Part shown: positions 37,816-47,049 of the stretch, piece after piece | How positions within the stretch are numbered: position 1 is the first letter of the stretch | Layout of the letters: each line of letters opens with the position of its first letter | DNA from: Streptomyces sp. NRRL F-5123 | GTDB lineage: Bacteria; Actinomycetota; Actinomycetes; Streptomycetales; Streptomycetaceae | Direction: 5' to 3' | Assembly (NCBI RefSeq): GCF_000721495.1 | Contig: NZ_JOHY01000028.1 | Location: 1 to 64,000, forward strand | Length of the DNA: 64,000 bases | Position numbers and translations under genes: made by a program | Notes under the pieces: generated by a model | The model's database searches: none | What the model saw: the letters and a program-made list of their open reading frames with translations, nothing else | Told to the model about the DNA's origin: nothing

Positions 37816-39081
37816 GTGCGCCGCCGTCTCATCTCCTCCACGCTCGCCGTGGTGCTGGCCGTCATCGCCGTCTTCGGGCTGTCCCTGGTCCTGGTGGAGA
37901 CGCGCACCATCGAGAGCAGCGCGCGGGACGGCGTCGAGTCCGAGGCGGTGCGGCTGGTCGGGATCGTGGAGAACCGCATCCTGGCCGGCGAGAGCATCGA
38001 CGCCAAGGGCCTGGACCGGCAGATCGCCGCGGACCGCTACGCCGTCGTACGGGTGCCGGGCCGCCCGCCCGTCCCGCTCGGCAAGCGCCCGCGCGGCGAC
38101 GCCATCGCGTCCACCCAGCGCGGCGACCACGGTGAGTCCGTCACCGTGGAGCAGTCGCGTACCACGGTGACCCGCGAGATCTGGCGCAACGTGCTGGTGA
38201 TACTGGCCGTCGCGCTGCTCGCCGTGCTGGCCGCGGTCGGACTCGCCGTGTGGCAGGCGCGGCGGCTCGCGAGCCCGCTCAGCGACCTGGCCGCGACCGC
38301 GGAGCGCCTCGGCTCGGGTGACCCGCGCCCTCGCCACCGCCGCTACGGGGTGCCGGAGCTGGACCGTATCGCCGACGTGCTGGACGCCAGCGCCGAGCGC
38401 ATCGGGCGGATGCTCACCGCCGAGCGGCGGCTCGCCTCCGACGCCTCGCACCAGCTGCGCACGCCGCTGACGGCGCTGTCGATGCGGCTGGAGGAGATCA
38501 TCGCCACCGACGACCAGGGGACGGTCAAGGAGGAGGCGTCGATCGCGCTCGGCCAGGTCGAGCGGCTGACCGACGTGGTGCAGCGGCTGCTCACCAACGC
38601 CCGCGACCCGCGTACCGGCTCGGCGGTCTACTTCGACCTCGACGAGGTCATCAAGCAGCAGCTGGAGGAGTGGCGTCCGGCCTACCGCAGCGAGGGGCGC
38701 ACCATCGTCCGCTCCGGCACCCCGGGGCTGCGGGCGGTCGGCACGCCCGGCGCGGTGGCGCAGGTGCTGGCCACCCTCATCGAGAACTCCCTCATGCACG
38801 GCGCGGGCACGGTCGCCCTGCGCACCCGGGTGACCGGCAACCAGGCCGTCGTCGAGGTCACCGACGAGGGCCGCGGGGTGCCGCCGGACCTGGGAGCGCG
38901 GGTCTTCGAGCGCACCGTCAGCGGCCGCAACTCCACCGGCCTCGGCCTCGCCCTGGCCCGCGACCTCGCCGAGGCGGACGGCGGGCGGCTCGAACTGCTC
39001 CAGCAGCGCCCGCCGGTCTTCGCGCTCTTCCTGGCCCGCGAGATGCAGCCCCCGCCGCCGCGTGAGGACATCGTGAGCTGA
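37816..39081 (+). CDS. Sensor histidine kinase
   Basis: A membrane sensor kinase of 421 residues, starting at the GTG at 37816. Transmembrane helices are at about 5-27 and 127-148, flanking a sensor domain of about 100 residues with no recognised fold. A HAMP region (about 150-205) follows, then the H-box ASDASHQLRTPLTALSMRL near 213, N-box LIENSLMHGAG near 320, G1 DEGRGVPPDLG and G2 STGLGLALARDLAEADGG. It forms an operon with the response regulator upstream. Confidence 0.94.
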   Translation: MRRRLISSTLAVVLAVIAVFGLSLVLVETRTIESSARDGVESEAVRLVGIVENRILAGESIDAKGLDRQIAADRYAVVRVPGRPPVPLGKRPRGDAIASTQRGDHGESVTVEQSRTTVTREIWRNVLVILAVALLAVLAAVGLAVWQARRLASPLSDLAATAERLGSGDPRPRHRRYGVPELDRIADVLDASAERIGRMLTAERRLASDASHQLRTPLTALSMRLEEIIATDDQGTVKEEASIALGQVERLTDVVQRLLTNARDPRTGSAVYFDLDEVIKQQLEEWRPAYRSEGRTIVRSGTPGLRAVGTPGAVAQVLATLIENSLMHGAGTVALRTRVTGNQAVVEVTDEGRGVPPDLGARVFERTVSGRNSTGLGLALARDLAEADGGRLELLQQRPPVFALFLAREMQPPPPREDIVS

Positions 39082-39099
39082 GCCCCGGGGCCGCGGCGG

Positions 39100-39618
39100 T
39101 CAGCGCGCCGAGCGCGCCCCGCCCTCGGTGCCCTCGGCCAGCAGCGACTCGGCCTCCTCCACCGTCTCGGCCATCGCCTTCTTCGCGGGCACGGCCCGGA
39201 AGACCCAGGTGCGGTAGGACCAGAAGCGGAAGAGCGTGGCCAGGCCCACACCGAGGAACTTGAAGATGTTGCTCTGCAGCGTGCTGTCCCAGTGGAAGCC
39301 GTACGTCGCCACGTACAGGATGCCGTTCTCGATCACCAGGCCCACGCAGCTGAAGGCGAGGAAGAGCGCCATCTCGCGGGCGCGGCCCTCGCGGTCGCGG
39401 TCGCGGTAGGTGAAGTAGCGGAACCCCACGTAGTTGAAGACGATCGACACCAGGGTCGCGAGGACGCTCGCGCGCACGGTCTGCAGGCCGGTGAGATGCC
39501 GCAGCAGGTTGTACACGCCGAAGTTCACGAGCAGGCCGGCCCCGCCCACCGCGCCGAACTTCACGATCTCGCGGTACATCAGCGCCAGCTGGGCGCGCAG
39601 GGCGTTGATTCCGGTCAT
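39100..39618 (-). CDS. GtrA family membrane protein
   Basis: A small polytopic protein of the GtrA/DPMS family. Members are thought to flip or position polyprenyl-linked sugars for wall or membrane glycosylation. The 172-residue product has four transmembrane helices (around 20-42, 50-72, 88-107 and 118-138). Typical motifs are FGAVGGAGLLVNFGVYNLLRH, VSIVFNYVGFRYFTY and FKFLGVGLATLFRFWSYRTWVF. The C-terminal tail (145-172) is acidic and soluble. The ATG at 39618 is chosen because the longer frame upstream is non-coding in composition. It is convergent with the kinase gene. Confidence 0.9.
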   Translation of the reverse strand: MTGINALRAQLALMYREIVKFGAVGGAGLLVNFGVYNLLRHLTGLQTVRASVLATLVSIVFNYVGFRYFTYRDRDREGRAREMALFLAFSCVGLVIENGILYVATYGFHWDSTLQSNIFKFLGVGLATLFRFWSYRTWVFRAVPAKKAMAETVEEAESLLAEGTEGGARSAR

Positions 39619-39794
39619 GGTGATCGCTCGGCCCTGTCTGTGGGGGTCGTGGTGACGGGTGTGTGTCCTCATGCTAACGGGCGACCTCGGGCCACCGGGG
39701 GGCCGTCCGGCGTGCGGGCGCCCGTCGCACGGCAGATACCCTGGTAGAGCCCACCCCGGGGGATCCGCCCCCGCGCACCACGGCAGGACGCATC

Positions 39795-40946
39795 GTGACA
39801 TTCCCCGTAGTCGGCATGGTCGGCGGCGGCCAGCTCGCCCGTATGACGCACGAGGCGGGAATCCCGCTCGGCATCAGGTTCCGGATCCTCAGTGACACCC
39901 CGCAGGACTCGGCGGCGCAGGTCGTCTCCGACGTCACGGTCGGTGATTACCGCGACCTCGACACCCTGCGCGCGTTCGCCCGCGGCTGCGACGTGATCAC
40001 CTTCGACCACGAGCACGTCCCCGGCGAGCACCTGCGGGTGCTGGAGGCGGAGGGCGTCGTCGTCCGGCCCGGCCCGGACGCGCTGCTGCACGCGCACGAC
40101 AAGGGCGTGATGCGCACCCGGCTCGCCGAGATCGGCGTCCCCTGCCCGCGCAACCGCATCGTCGCCGCCCCCGCGGACGTCACCCGCTTCGCCGCGGAGG
40201 GCAGCGGCTACCCGGTGGTGCTGAAGACCGTGGTCGGCGGCTACGACGGCAAGGGCGTGTGGTTCGTGCGCTCCGAGGCCGACGCGGCGGACGCCTTCAA
40301 GGCGGGCGTCGCGGTGCTCGCCGAGGAGCGCGTCGACTTCGTGCGCGAGCTGGCCGCGAACGTCGTGCGCTCCCCGCACGGGCAGGCCGTGGCCTATCCG
40401 GTGGTGGAGTCGGTGCAGGTGGACGGCGTGTGCGACACCGTGGTCGCGCCCGCGCCCGACCTGCCGGAGGAGCTGTCGGCGCAGGCGCAGCAGCTCGCGC
40501 TGACGGTTGCGCGCGAGCTGGGCGTCGTCGGCCACCTCGCGGTCGAGCTGTTCGAGACCCGCGGCCCGGACGGGAAGCCCGCGATCCTCGTCAACGAGCT
40601 CGCGATGCGCCCGCACAACAGCGGCCACTGGACCATCGACGGCGCCGCCACCTCGCAGTTCGCCAACCACCTGCGCGCGGTGCTCGACCTGCCGCTGGGC
40701 GACCCGCGCCCGCGCGCCCGCTGGACGGTCATGGCCAACGTCCTGGGCGGCGACTACCCCGACATGTACGCGGGCTACCTGCACTGCATGGCCCGCGACC
40801 CGGGCCTGAAGATCCACATGTACGGCAAGGACGTGAAGCCCGGCCGCAAGGTGGGCCACGTCACCGCTTACGGCACCGACCTGCGCGCGGTGCGCGAGCG
40901 CGCGCGGCACGCGGCCGACTACCTGCGAGGGACGATCGATGAGTGA
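39795..40946 (+). CDS. purK: N5-carboxyaminoimidazole ribonucleotide synthetase
   Basis: ATP-grasp enzyme of purine synthesis: carboxylates AIR to N5-CAIR using ATP and bicarbonate. The 383-residue product starts at the GTG at 39795 ([17 protein letters not shown]). ATP-grasp motifs are [19 protein letters not shown] near 135, [34 protein letters not shown] near 245, and the family signature [16 protein letters not shown]. Its end overlaps the purE start by 8 bases, showing a purKE operon. Confidence 0.97.
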   Translation: MTFPVVGMVGGGQLARMTHEAGIPLGIRFRILSDTPQDSAAQVVSDVTVGDYRDLDTLRAFARGCDVITFDHEHVPGEHLRVLEAEGVVVRPGPDALLHAHDKGVMRTRLAEIGVPCPRNRIVAAPADVTRFAAEGSGYPVVLKTVVGGYDGKGVWFVRSEADAADAFKAGVAVLAEERVDFVRELAANVVRSPHGQAVAYPVVESVQVDGVCDTVVAPAPDLPEELSAQAQQLALTVARELGVVGHLAVELFETRGPDGKPAILVNELAMRPHNSGHWTIDGAATSQFANHLRAVLDLPLGDPRPRARWTVMANVLGGDYPDMYAGYLHCMARDPGLKIHMYGKDVKPGRKVGHVTAYGTDLRAVRERARHAADYLRGTIDE

Positions 40947-41496
40947 AGCGCCCGCCACGCCCGGCCGGAGCACCGCGGGGCCCGCGGTCGGCATCGTCAT
41001 GGGCTCGGACTCCGACTGGCCGGTCATGGAGGCCGCCGCCGGGGCGCTCGAGGAGTTCGGCGTCCCCTTCGAGGTCGACGTCGTCTCGGCGCACCGCATG
41101 CCGCGCGAGATGATCGCGTACGGCGAGCAGGCCGCCGGGCGCGGGCTCAAGGCGATCATCGCGGGCGCGGGCGGTGCCGCCCACCTGCCGGGCATGCTCG
41201 CGTCCGTCACCCCGCTGCCGGTCATCGGCGTGCCGGTGCCGCTGAAGTACCTGGACGGCATGGACTCGCTGATGTCGATCGTGCAGATGCCGGCCGGTGT
41301 GCCCGTCGCGACCGTCTCGGTGGCCGGCGCCCGCAACGCCGGACTGCTCGCCGTCCGCATCCTGGCCGCGCACGACGCGGAGCTGCAGGACCGGATGCGC
41401 GACTTCCAGCAGTCCCTCAACGACCAGGCCACCGAGAAGGGCCGCCGGCTGCGCGGCAAGGTACAGGGCACGGGCGGCTTCGGCTTCGGGCAGTAG
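40939..41496 (+). CDS. purE: N5-carboxyaminoimidazole ribonucleotide mutase
   Basis: Converts N5-CAIR to CAIR, the next purine step after PurK. The 185-residue product has the class I PurE signature [16 protein letters not shown] near the N-terminus, SAHRMPREM with the catalytic His, [17 protein letters not shown] and [27 protein letters not shown]. The length and the presence of PurK fit a class I enzyme. Its ATG lies within the end of purK. Confidence 0.97.
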   Translation: MSEAPATPGRSTAGPAVGIVMGSDSDWPVMEAAAGALEEFGVPFEVDVVSAHRMPREMIAYGEQAAGRGLKAIIAGAGGAAHLPGMLASVTPLPVIGVPVPLKYLDGMDSLMSIVQMPAGVPVATVSVAGARNAGLLAVRILAAHDAELQDRMRDFQQSLNDQATEKGRRLRGKVQGTGGFGFGQ

Positions 41497-41586
41497 CAGC
41501 GGGGGGCGCGGACGGGAGCAGGAGCAGGCGGCCGGCGGCCGGGGCCTTCCCGGGTCGTACGGCACCGCCCCGCATAAGGTGCCGGT

Positions 41587-42771
41587 ATGGACTACCTCGC
41601 CCGCGCCCGTGACCTGCTCGCCGCCCACCCCGTCGTCGACGGGCACAACGACCTGCCGTGGGCACTGCGCGAGCACGTCGCCTACGACCTGGACCGGCTG
41701 GACGTCTCGGCCGACCAGAGCGGCCTGCTGCACACCGACCTGCCGCGGCTGCGGGCCGGCGGCGTGGGCGGGCAGTTCTGGTCGGTGTACGTGTCGGTCG
41801 AGCTGGCCGGGGCGGACGCCGTCACCGCGACGCTGGAGCAGATCGACGTCGTCCGGCGGCTGACCGAGCGCTACCCCGAGGACCTGGCCCTCGCGCTGAC
41901 CGCCGACGACATGGAGAAGGCCCGCGCGCAGGGTCGTGTCGCGTCGCTGATGGGCGCCGAGGGCGGGCACAGTATCGACAACTCGCTGGGCGTCCTGCGG
42001 GCCTTCCACGCGCTCGGGGTGCGCTACATGACGCTCACCCACAACACCAACACCGCGTGGGCGGACTCGGCGACCGACGAGCCCGCCGCGGGGGGCCTGA
42101 CCGCCTTCGGCGAGGAGGTCGTCCGGGAGATGAACCGGCTGGGCATGCTGGTGGACCTCAGCCATGTCTCCGCCGACACCATGCACGCCGCGCTGCGCGT
42201 GGCCGAGGCGCCGGTGATCTTCTCGCACTCCTCGGCCCGTGCGGTGTGCGACCACGTCCGCAACATCCCCGACGACGTCCTCGCGGCCCTGCCCGGCAAC
42301 GGCGGCGTGGCCATGGCCACGTTCGTGCCGAAGTTCGTGCTGCCCGCGGCCATCGAGTGGACGCTCGCGGCCGACGCCAACATGCGCGACCACGGCCTGC
42401 ACCACCTGGACACCACCCCCGCGGGAATGGCCGTGCAGCACGCCTTCGAGGCCGCGCACCCGCGGCCCATGGCGACCGCGGCGACCGTCGCCGACCATCT
42501 GGACCACATGCGCGAGGTCGCCGGCGTCGACCACATCGGTCTCGGCGGCGACTACGACGGCACCGCCTTCACCCCGCAGGACATGGCCGACGTCAGCGGC
42601 TACCCGCGGCTCGTCGCCGAGCTGCTGCGGCGCGGCTGGTCCGAGGCCGACCTCGCCAAGCTGACCTGGGGCAACGCGGTGCGGGTGCTGCGCGACGCGG
42701 AATCCGCCGCGACCTCGATCCAGGCCCGCCGCGGCCCCTCCGCGGCGACCCCGGCCCAGCTCGACGGCTGA
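41587..42771 (+). CDS. Membrane dipeptidase-like zinc peptidase (M19 family)
   Basis: A metallopeptidase that cleaves dipeptides, in some members including D-residues. The 394-residue product starts at the ATG at 41587. Metal ligands are seen in [15 protein letters not shown] near residue 17, [32 protein letters not shown] near 123, [16 protein letters not shown] near 190 and [14 protein letters not shown] near 212. [10 protein letters not shown] carries the later conserved Asp. No signal peptide is visible, so it is probably cytoplasmic, unlike the eukaryotic membrane dipeptidase. It follows purE by 90 bases. Confidence 0.92.
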   Translation: MDYLARARDLLAAHPVVDGHNDLPWALREHVAYDLDRLDVSADQSGLLHTDLPRLRAGGVGGQFWSVYVSVELAGADAVTATLEQIDVVRRLTERYPEDLALALTADDMEKARAQGRVASLMGAEGGHSIDNSLGVLRAFHALGVRYMTLTHNTNTAWADSATDEPAAGGLTAFGEEVVREMNRLGMLVDLSHVSADTMHAALRVAEAPVIFSHSSARAVCDHVRNIPDDVLAALPGNGGVAMATFVPKFVLPAAIEWTLAADANMRDHGLHHLDTTPAGMAVQHAFEAAHPRPMATAATVADHLDHMREVAGVDHIGLGGDYDGTAFTPQDMADVSGYPRLVAELLRRGWSEADLAKLTWGNAVRVLRDAESAATSIQARRGPSAATPAQLDG

Positions 42772-42825
42772 CCGCCGGCGGCGGAGGGGGTACGGGGCAA
42801 CGGCCCGCGCCCCCTCGCGCGCCGC

Positions 42826-43197
42826 TCAGCCGGCCGCGCAGAGGCAGAACGGGTGCCCGGCGGGGTCGGCGTAGACGCGCCAGTTGCGGGAGCCGCCGAG
42901 GTCGTCCTGCAGCAGGGTGGCGCCGAGTGCGAGGACCTTGCGCTCGGCCTCGTCCATCTCGGCACGCGGCACCCGCACGTCCAGGTGGAACTGCTGCGGG
43001 CGCTCCGGGTCGGGCCAGGCCGGCGGCCGGAAGTCCGTCGCGCGCTGGAAGGACAGGTCCGCGCCGTCCGCGTTCTTTAGGTCGACCCACGTCTCGTCCT
43101 CGGCCTCCACCTCGCCGCCGAGCACCTCGGCGTAGAAGGCGGCGAGCGCGGCGGGGTCGGGACAGTCCAGGACGACGGAGATCAGCCGGCCGATCAT
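42826..43197 (-). CDS. VOC (glyoxalase/bleomycin-resistance fold) protein
   Basis: A small VOC-superfamily protein of 123 residues. The ATG at 43197 is chosen because AAAGGA lies 7 bases upstream; the ATG at 43212 would lie before that site. It has a beta-alpha-beta-beta-beta repeat: IGRLISVVLDCPDPAALAAFYAEVLGG, VDLKNADGADLSFQRA, QQFHLDVRV and the closing DPAGHPFCLC. The first His of classical metal-binding glyoxalases is not obvious. The substrate is unknown. Confidence 0.88.
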   Translation of the reverse strand: MIGRLISVVLDCPDPAALAAFYAEVLGGEVEAEDETWVDLKNADGADLSFQRATDFRPPAWPDPERPQQFHLDVRVPRAEMDEAERKVLALGATLLQDDLGGSRNWRVYADPAGHPFCLCAAG

Positions 43198-43306
43198 GGC
43201 GGGTCCTTTCATCAGGTGTCGCCGCCCGGGCCCGGGCGGCGCCGACCCGAACCATCATGACGGCACCCACCGGCACCCACCGACAGCCTGCGAAGGCCGT
43301 GCGGCA

Positions 43307-44647
43307 CTACGCGTTCGGGCGGCCCATCGCGCGGTACGTCCAGCCGGCCTTGCGCCACAGCGCGGCGTCCAGGGTGTTGCGGCCGTCCAGCACGACGAGG
43401 CCGCGCGCCAGCTCGGCGAGCGCGGCCGGGTCCAGCTCGCGGAATTCCCGCCACTCGGTCAGGTGCAGCACCACGTCGGCGCCGCGGACCGCGTCCTGCG
43501 CGCTGGGGGCGTAGCCGAGGGTGGGGAAGTGCAGACGGGCGTTCTCCATGCCCTTGGGGTCGTAGACCGTGACCTGGCCGCCCTGGAGGTGGATCTGGCC
43601 GGCGACGTTGAGCGCGGGCGAATCCCGCACGTCGTCGGAGTCCGGCTTGAAGGTGGCGCCGAGCACCGCGACCCGGCGGCCCAGGAAGCCGCCGCCCAGC
43701 GCCTCGCGGGCCATGTCCACCATCTGGGTGCGGCGCCGCATGTTGGTCGAGTCGACCTCGCGCAGGAAGGTCAGCGCCTGGTCGGCGCCCAGCTCGCCGG
43801 CCCGGGCCATGAAGGCGCGGATGTCCTTGGGCAGGCAGCCGCCGCCGAAGCCGATGCCGGCCCGCAGGAACTTGGCGCCGATCCGGTCGTCGTAGCCGAT
43901 CGCCTCGGCGAGCACGGCCACGTCGCCCCCGGCCGCCTCGCTGACCTCGGCCATCGCGTTGATGAAGGAGATCTTGGTGGCGAGGAAGGCGTTGGCCGCG
44001 GTCTTGACCAGTTCCGCGGTGGGATAGTCCGCGACGACGAACGGCGTGCCTTCTGCCACGGGCGTCGCGTAAACCTCCCGCAGCAGATTCTCCGCGCGCT
44101 CGCTGCGCACCCCGACCACGATCCGGTCCGGGTGCAGGGTGTCCTGCACCGCGAAGCCCTCACGGAGGAATTCCGGGTTCCAGGCGAGCTCGACGTCCTC
44201 GCCGGCCGGCGCGAGGGCGGTCAGCGTCTCCGCGAGCCGTTCCGCGCTGCCCACCGGCACCGTGGACTTGCCCACCACCAGCGCGGGCCGCCGCAGCAGC
44301 GGCGCCAGCTGCCCGAAGGCGCTCTCCACGTAGCTCATGTCGCACGCGTACTCGCCCTGCTTCTGCGGGGTGTTGACGCACACGAAGTGCACGTCGCCGA
44401 AGTCGGCGACCTCCTCCCACGACATGGTGAAGCGCAGCCGCCCGCTGGACCCCTCGATACCGGCCACGTGCCGGGCCAGCATGTCCTCCAGGCCGGGCTC
44501 GAACATCGGTACCCGGCCCTGCGCGAGCAGCTCGATCTTGCGCGGGTCGATGTCGAGCGCGAGTACGTCGAAACCGAGTTCGGCCATGGCCGCGGCATGC
44601 GTGGCACCGAGATATCCGGTGCCGATCACGGTCAGCTTGAGAGGCAT
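43307..44647 (-). CDS. ugd: UDP-glucose 6-dehydrogenase
   Basis: NAD+-dependent enzyme that oxidises UDP-glucose to UDP-glucuronate, a precursor of wall glycopolymers and exopolysaccharides. The 446-residue product has the Rossmann motif LTVIGTGYLGATHAAAMAELGFDVLALDID at the N-terminus. The catalytic Cys is in GIGFGGGCLPKDIRAFMA near residue 260, with the conserved Lys and Asn in VKTAANAFLATKISFINAMAE. The C-terminal UDP-binding domain has LGATFKPDSDDVRDSPAL. It is divergent from the acyl-CoA dehydrogenase gene. Its position near GT2, GtrA and LCP genes fits a role in wall polymer supply. Confidence 0.95.
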   Translation of the reverse strand: MPLKLTVIGTGYLGATHAAAMAELGFDVLALDIDPRKIELLAQGRVPMFEPGLEDMLARHVAGIEGSSGRLRFTMSWEEVADFGDVHFVCVNTPQKQGEYACDMSYVESAFGQLAPLLRRPALVVGKSTVPVGSAERLAETLTALAPAGEDVELAWNPEFLREGFAVQDTLHPDRIVVGVRSERAENLLREVYATPVAEGTPFVVADYPTAELVKTAANAFLATKISFINAMAEVSEAAGGDVAVLAEAIGYDDRIGAKFLRAGIGFGGGCLPKDIRAFMARAGELGADQALTFLREVDSTNMRRRTQMVDMAREALGGGFLGRRVAVLGATFKPDSDDVRDSPALNVAGQIHLQGGQVTVYDPKGMENARLHFPTLGYAPSAQDAVRGADVVLHLTEWREFRELDPAALAELARGLVVLDGRNTLDAALWRKAGWTYRAMGRPNA

Positions 44648-44877
44648 GGGCCGAGCATAGTCGGCACCGCCCCGGCCGAAAGAGGGGTGTGACCGGCCCT
44701 CCTTCCTGCTTCCTCACTCCAGCGCCCCGAGTGGCGCGAGCCAGGAACGGGTAAGTGGCGCGGTGGTGGCCTTGTGCTGTCGTGAAGGTCACGTACGCCG
44801 GGCTGCGGGCCCGGCCCTAGGATCGTAGGACCAATCAGGTTACTTAACGGTAATTAGCACTCGGGGAGTGAGACTCT
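44648..44877. promoter_or_regulatory. Divergent promoter region ugd / acyl-CoA dehydrogenase
   Basis: A TAGGAT hexamer (44818-44823) is a plausible -10 for the plus-strand gene, but no good -35 is seen. TTAC (44840-44843) and GTAA (44850-44853) flank 6 bases and could be part of an operator. GGGGAG (44863-44868) is the ribosome site. Confidence 0.35.
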
Positions 44878-46053
44878 GTGGCCGGATCCTCCGACTTCGA
44901 CCTTTTCCGGACCTCCGAAGAGCACGACATGCTGCGGGACGCCGTGCGCTCGCTGGCCGAGGCGAAGATCGCGCCCTTCGCCGCGGAGGTGGACGAGCAG
45001 GGCCGCTTCCCGCAGGAGGCCAGGGACGCGCTGGAGGCCAACGACCTGCACGCCGTCCATGTGCCCGAGGAGTACGACGGGGCCGGCGCCGACGCGCTGT
45101 CGACCGTCATCGTGATCGAGGAGGTGGCGCGGGTCTGCGCGTCCTCCTCACTCATCCCGGCGGTCAACAAGCTCGGCTCGCTGCCCGTGCAGCTGTCCGG
45201 CTCCGAGGAGCTGAAGGCGCGCTACCTCGGCGCGCTCGCCCGCAAGGAGGGCATGTTCTCCTACGCCCTGTCGGAGCCCGAGGCGGGCTCGGACGCGGCG
45301 GGCATGAAGACCCGCGCGGTGCGCGACGGCGACAGTTACGTCCTCAACGGCGTCAAGCGCTGGATCACCAACGCCGGGGTCTCCGACTTCTACACGGTCA
45401 TGGCCGTGACCGACCCCGACAAGCGCTCCAAGGGTATCTCCGCCTTCGTGGTGGAGAAGGGCGACGAGGGCGTCTCCTTCGGTGCCCCGGAGAAGAAGCT
45501 CGGCATCAAGGGCTCGCCGACCCGCGAGGTCTACCTCGACAACGTCCGCATCCCAGCCGACCGCATGATCGGCGCCGAGGGCACCGGGTTCGCGACCGCG
45601 ATGCGCACCCTGGACCACACCCGCATCACCATCGCCGCCCAGGCCCTCGGCATCGCCCAGGGCGCCCTCGACTACGCCAAGGGCTACGTGGCCGAGCGCA
45701 AGCAGTTCGGCAAGGCGATCGCCGAATTCCAGGGCATCCAGTTCATGCTCGCCGACATGGCCATGAAGCTCGAGGCCGCCCGCCAGCTCACCTACTCCGC
45801 CGCGGCCCGCTCCGAGCGTGCCTCGGCAGGCAGCAAGGACGAGGACCTCACCTTCTTCGGCGCCGCCGCCAAGTGCTACGCCTCCGACGTGGCCATGTCG
45901 ATCACCACCGACGCGGTCCAGCTCCTCGGCGGATACGGCTACACACGCGACTACCCGGTCGAGCGCATGATGCGCGACGCCAAGATCACCCAGATCTACG
46001 AGGGCACCAACCAGGTCCAGCGGATCGTCATGGCGCGGAACCTGCCCGCGTAG
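44878..46053 (+). CDS. Acyl-CoA dehydrogenase
   Basis: An FAD enzyme that introduces a double bond into acyl-CoA during fatty acid or branched amino acid breakdown. The 391-residue product starts at the GTG at 44878 with GGGGAG upstream. The N-terminal helical domain contains EEHDMLRDAVRSLAE. The FAD-binding blocks are SYALSEPEAGSDAAGMKTRAV and RWITNAGVSDFYTV. The catalytic Glu is in QIYEGTNQVQRIVMARNLPA near the C-terminus, the position used in short- and medium-chain enzymes. A clear terminator follows. Confidence 0.95.
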   Translation: MAGSSDFDLFRTSEEHDMLRDAVRSLAEAKIAPFAAEVDEQGRFPQEARDALEANDLHAVHVPEEYDGAGADALSTVIVIEEVARVCASSSLIPAVNKLGSLPVQLSGSEELKARYLGALARKEGMFSYALSEPEAGSDAAGMKTRAVRDGDSYVLNGVKRWITNAGVSDFYTVMAVTDPDKRSKGISAFVVEKGDEGVSFGAPEKKLGIKGSPTREVYLDNVRIPADRMIGAEGTGFATAMRTLDHTRITIAAQALGIAQGALDYAKGYVAERKQFGKAIAEFQGIQFMLADMAMKLEAARQLTYSAAARSERASAGSKDEDLTFFGAAAKCYASDVAMSITTDAVQLLGGYGYTRDYPVERMMRDAKITQIYEGTNQVQRIVMARNLPA

Positions 46054-46086
46054 CAACTCTGTAACAGCCGTTGCGTGAGAGGCGTG

Positions 46087-46112
46087 AAGAGCACCCTGCC
46101 CGGGTGCTCTTT
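46087..46112 (+). terminator. Intrinsic terminator of the acyl-CoA dehydrogenase gene
   Basis: AAGAGCACCC (46087-46096) pairs with GGGTGCTCTT (46102-46111) around the loop TGCCC, ending in TTT. It begins 33 bases after the stop. Confidence 0.9.
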
Positions 46113-46150
46113 GTGCGTCTGGGGTCGAGTTGTGGTCGGTTTGCGATCAA

Positions 46151-46180
46151 TTGACAAGGCTGTGCGAGGACTTGTAGAGC
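46151..46180 (+). promoter_or_regulatory. Promoter of the LAETG surface protein gene
   Basis: A perfect -35 TTGACA (46151-46156), an 18-base spacer and a TAGAGC -10-like hexamer (46175-46180). It lies about 90 bases upstream of the start codon. Confidence 0.55.
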
Positions 46181-46268
46181 TGTGGAAGCCATCAGCCGGA
46201 CGGGGGGCCGTCGTAGCAGCTGACCGGCCTCACACCGCGCTTGTGATCCGATCCCGTGAAGGGAAGAC

Positions 46269-46946
46269 GTGTCCATAAACCGCCGCACCGCCATAGCGGT
46301 GCGATCCATCGGCGTCGCCTCCGCCGCAGCCGCTCTGGCGCTCGGCGTTGCAGGCAGCGCGTTCGCGTGCAACATCGGCGAGTTCAGCGCCAAGGCCAGC
46401 TGTGACAAGGGGACCGGCAAGGCCTCCTTCGACATCACCGACCTCGACCACTCGCAGCCTGCGACGGTCACCGTCCTGGACAACGGCACCGTGGTCGCCA
46501 CGACGACGTTCGAGGCCAGGCACACCGAGAACACCGTCAACGTCCCGTTCGACTGGAAGGCGGGTACGACCTACACGGTGCACGTGAAGGCCGGCACCGC
46601 TCCCAAGTACGTCCTCGACCAGGACGTCCAGGGCGGCGTGACGGCACCGGCCGAGGCCTGCACCGCGCCCGAGCAGGGCGGCGGCAACCCGTCGCCCTCG
46701 ACCAGCGCCGCGCCCACGCCGACCGACAGTGCCTCGGCCGCGCCGACCGCGACCACCACCGCGCCGGCCGCCGCGGTCGACGACACCAACGCGCCGAAGC
46801 CGGCCGCGGGCGGCCAGTCCAACCTGGCCGAGACCGGTGGCGGCAGCAACACCGGCATGATCGCCGGCGTCGCCGCCGCGCTCGTCGTGGCCGGCGGTGG
46901 CACCGTCTTCTTCATGCGCCGCCGCAAGCCCGCCGCGCACAACTGA
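46269..46946 (+). CDS. Sortase-anchored secreted protein (LAETG motif)
   Basis: A 225-residue exported protein predicted to be linked to the cell wall by a class E sortase. The GTG at 46269 is preceded by GAAGGGA. The signal peptide (about 1-35) has a basic start (SINRRTAIAVR), a hydrophobic core and an AFA cleavage-like site. The mature part (about 36-130) is a small beta-rich domain with two Cys residues. A Thr/Ser/Pro/Ala linker follows, then LAETG near residue 189, a hydrophobic helix (GMIAGVAAALVVAGGGTVFF) and a basic tail MRRRKPAAHN. The LAxTG form is preferred by actinobacterial SrtE. The function of the exposed domain is not known. Confidence 0.9.
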   Translation: MSINRRTAIAVRSIGVASAAAALALGVAGSAFACNIGEFSAKASCDKGTGKASFDITDLDHSQPATVTVLDNGTVVATTTFEARHTENTVNVPFDWKAGTTYTVHVKAGTAPKYVLDQDVQGGVTAPAEACTAPEQGGGNPSPSTSAAPTPTDSASAAPTATTTAPAAAVDDTNAPKPAAGGQSNLAETGGGSNTGMIAGVAAALVVAGGGTVFFMRRRKPAAHN

Positions 46947-47049
46947 CGCCACCCGGCAGCACACGCCGCAGCCCCGGACCCTCCGTCGCAGGACGGGGTC
47001 CGGGGCTGTCGCGTACGGTCGCCGGGCCGCTCGCGGGCGCGGCGCGGTG

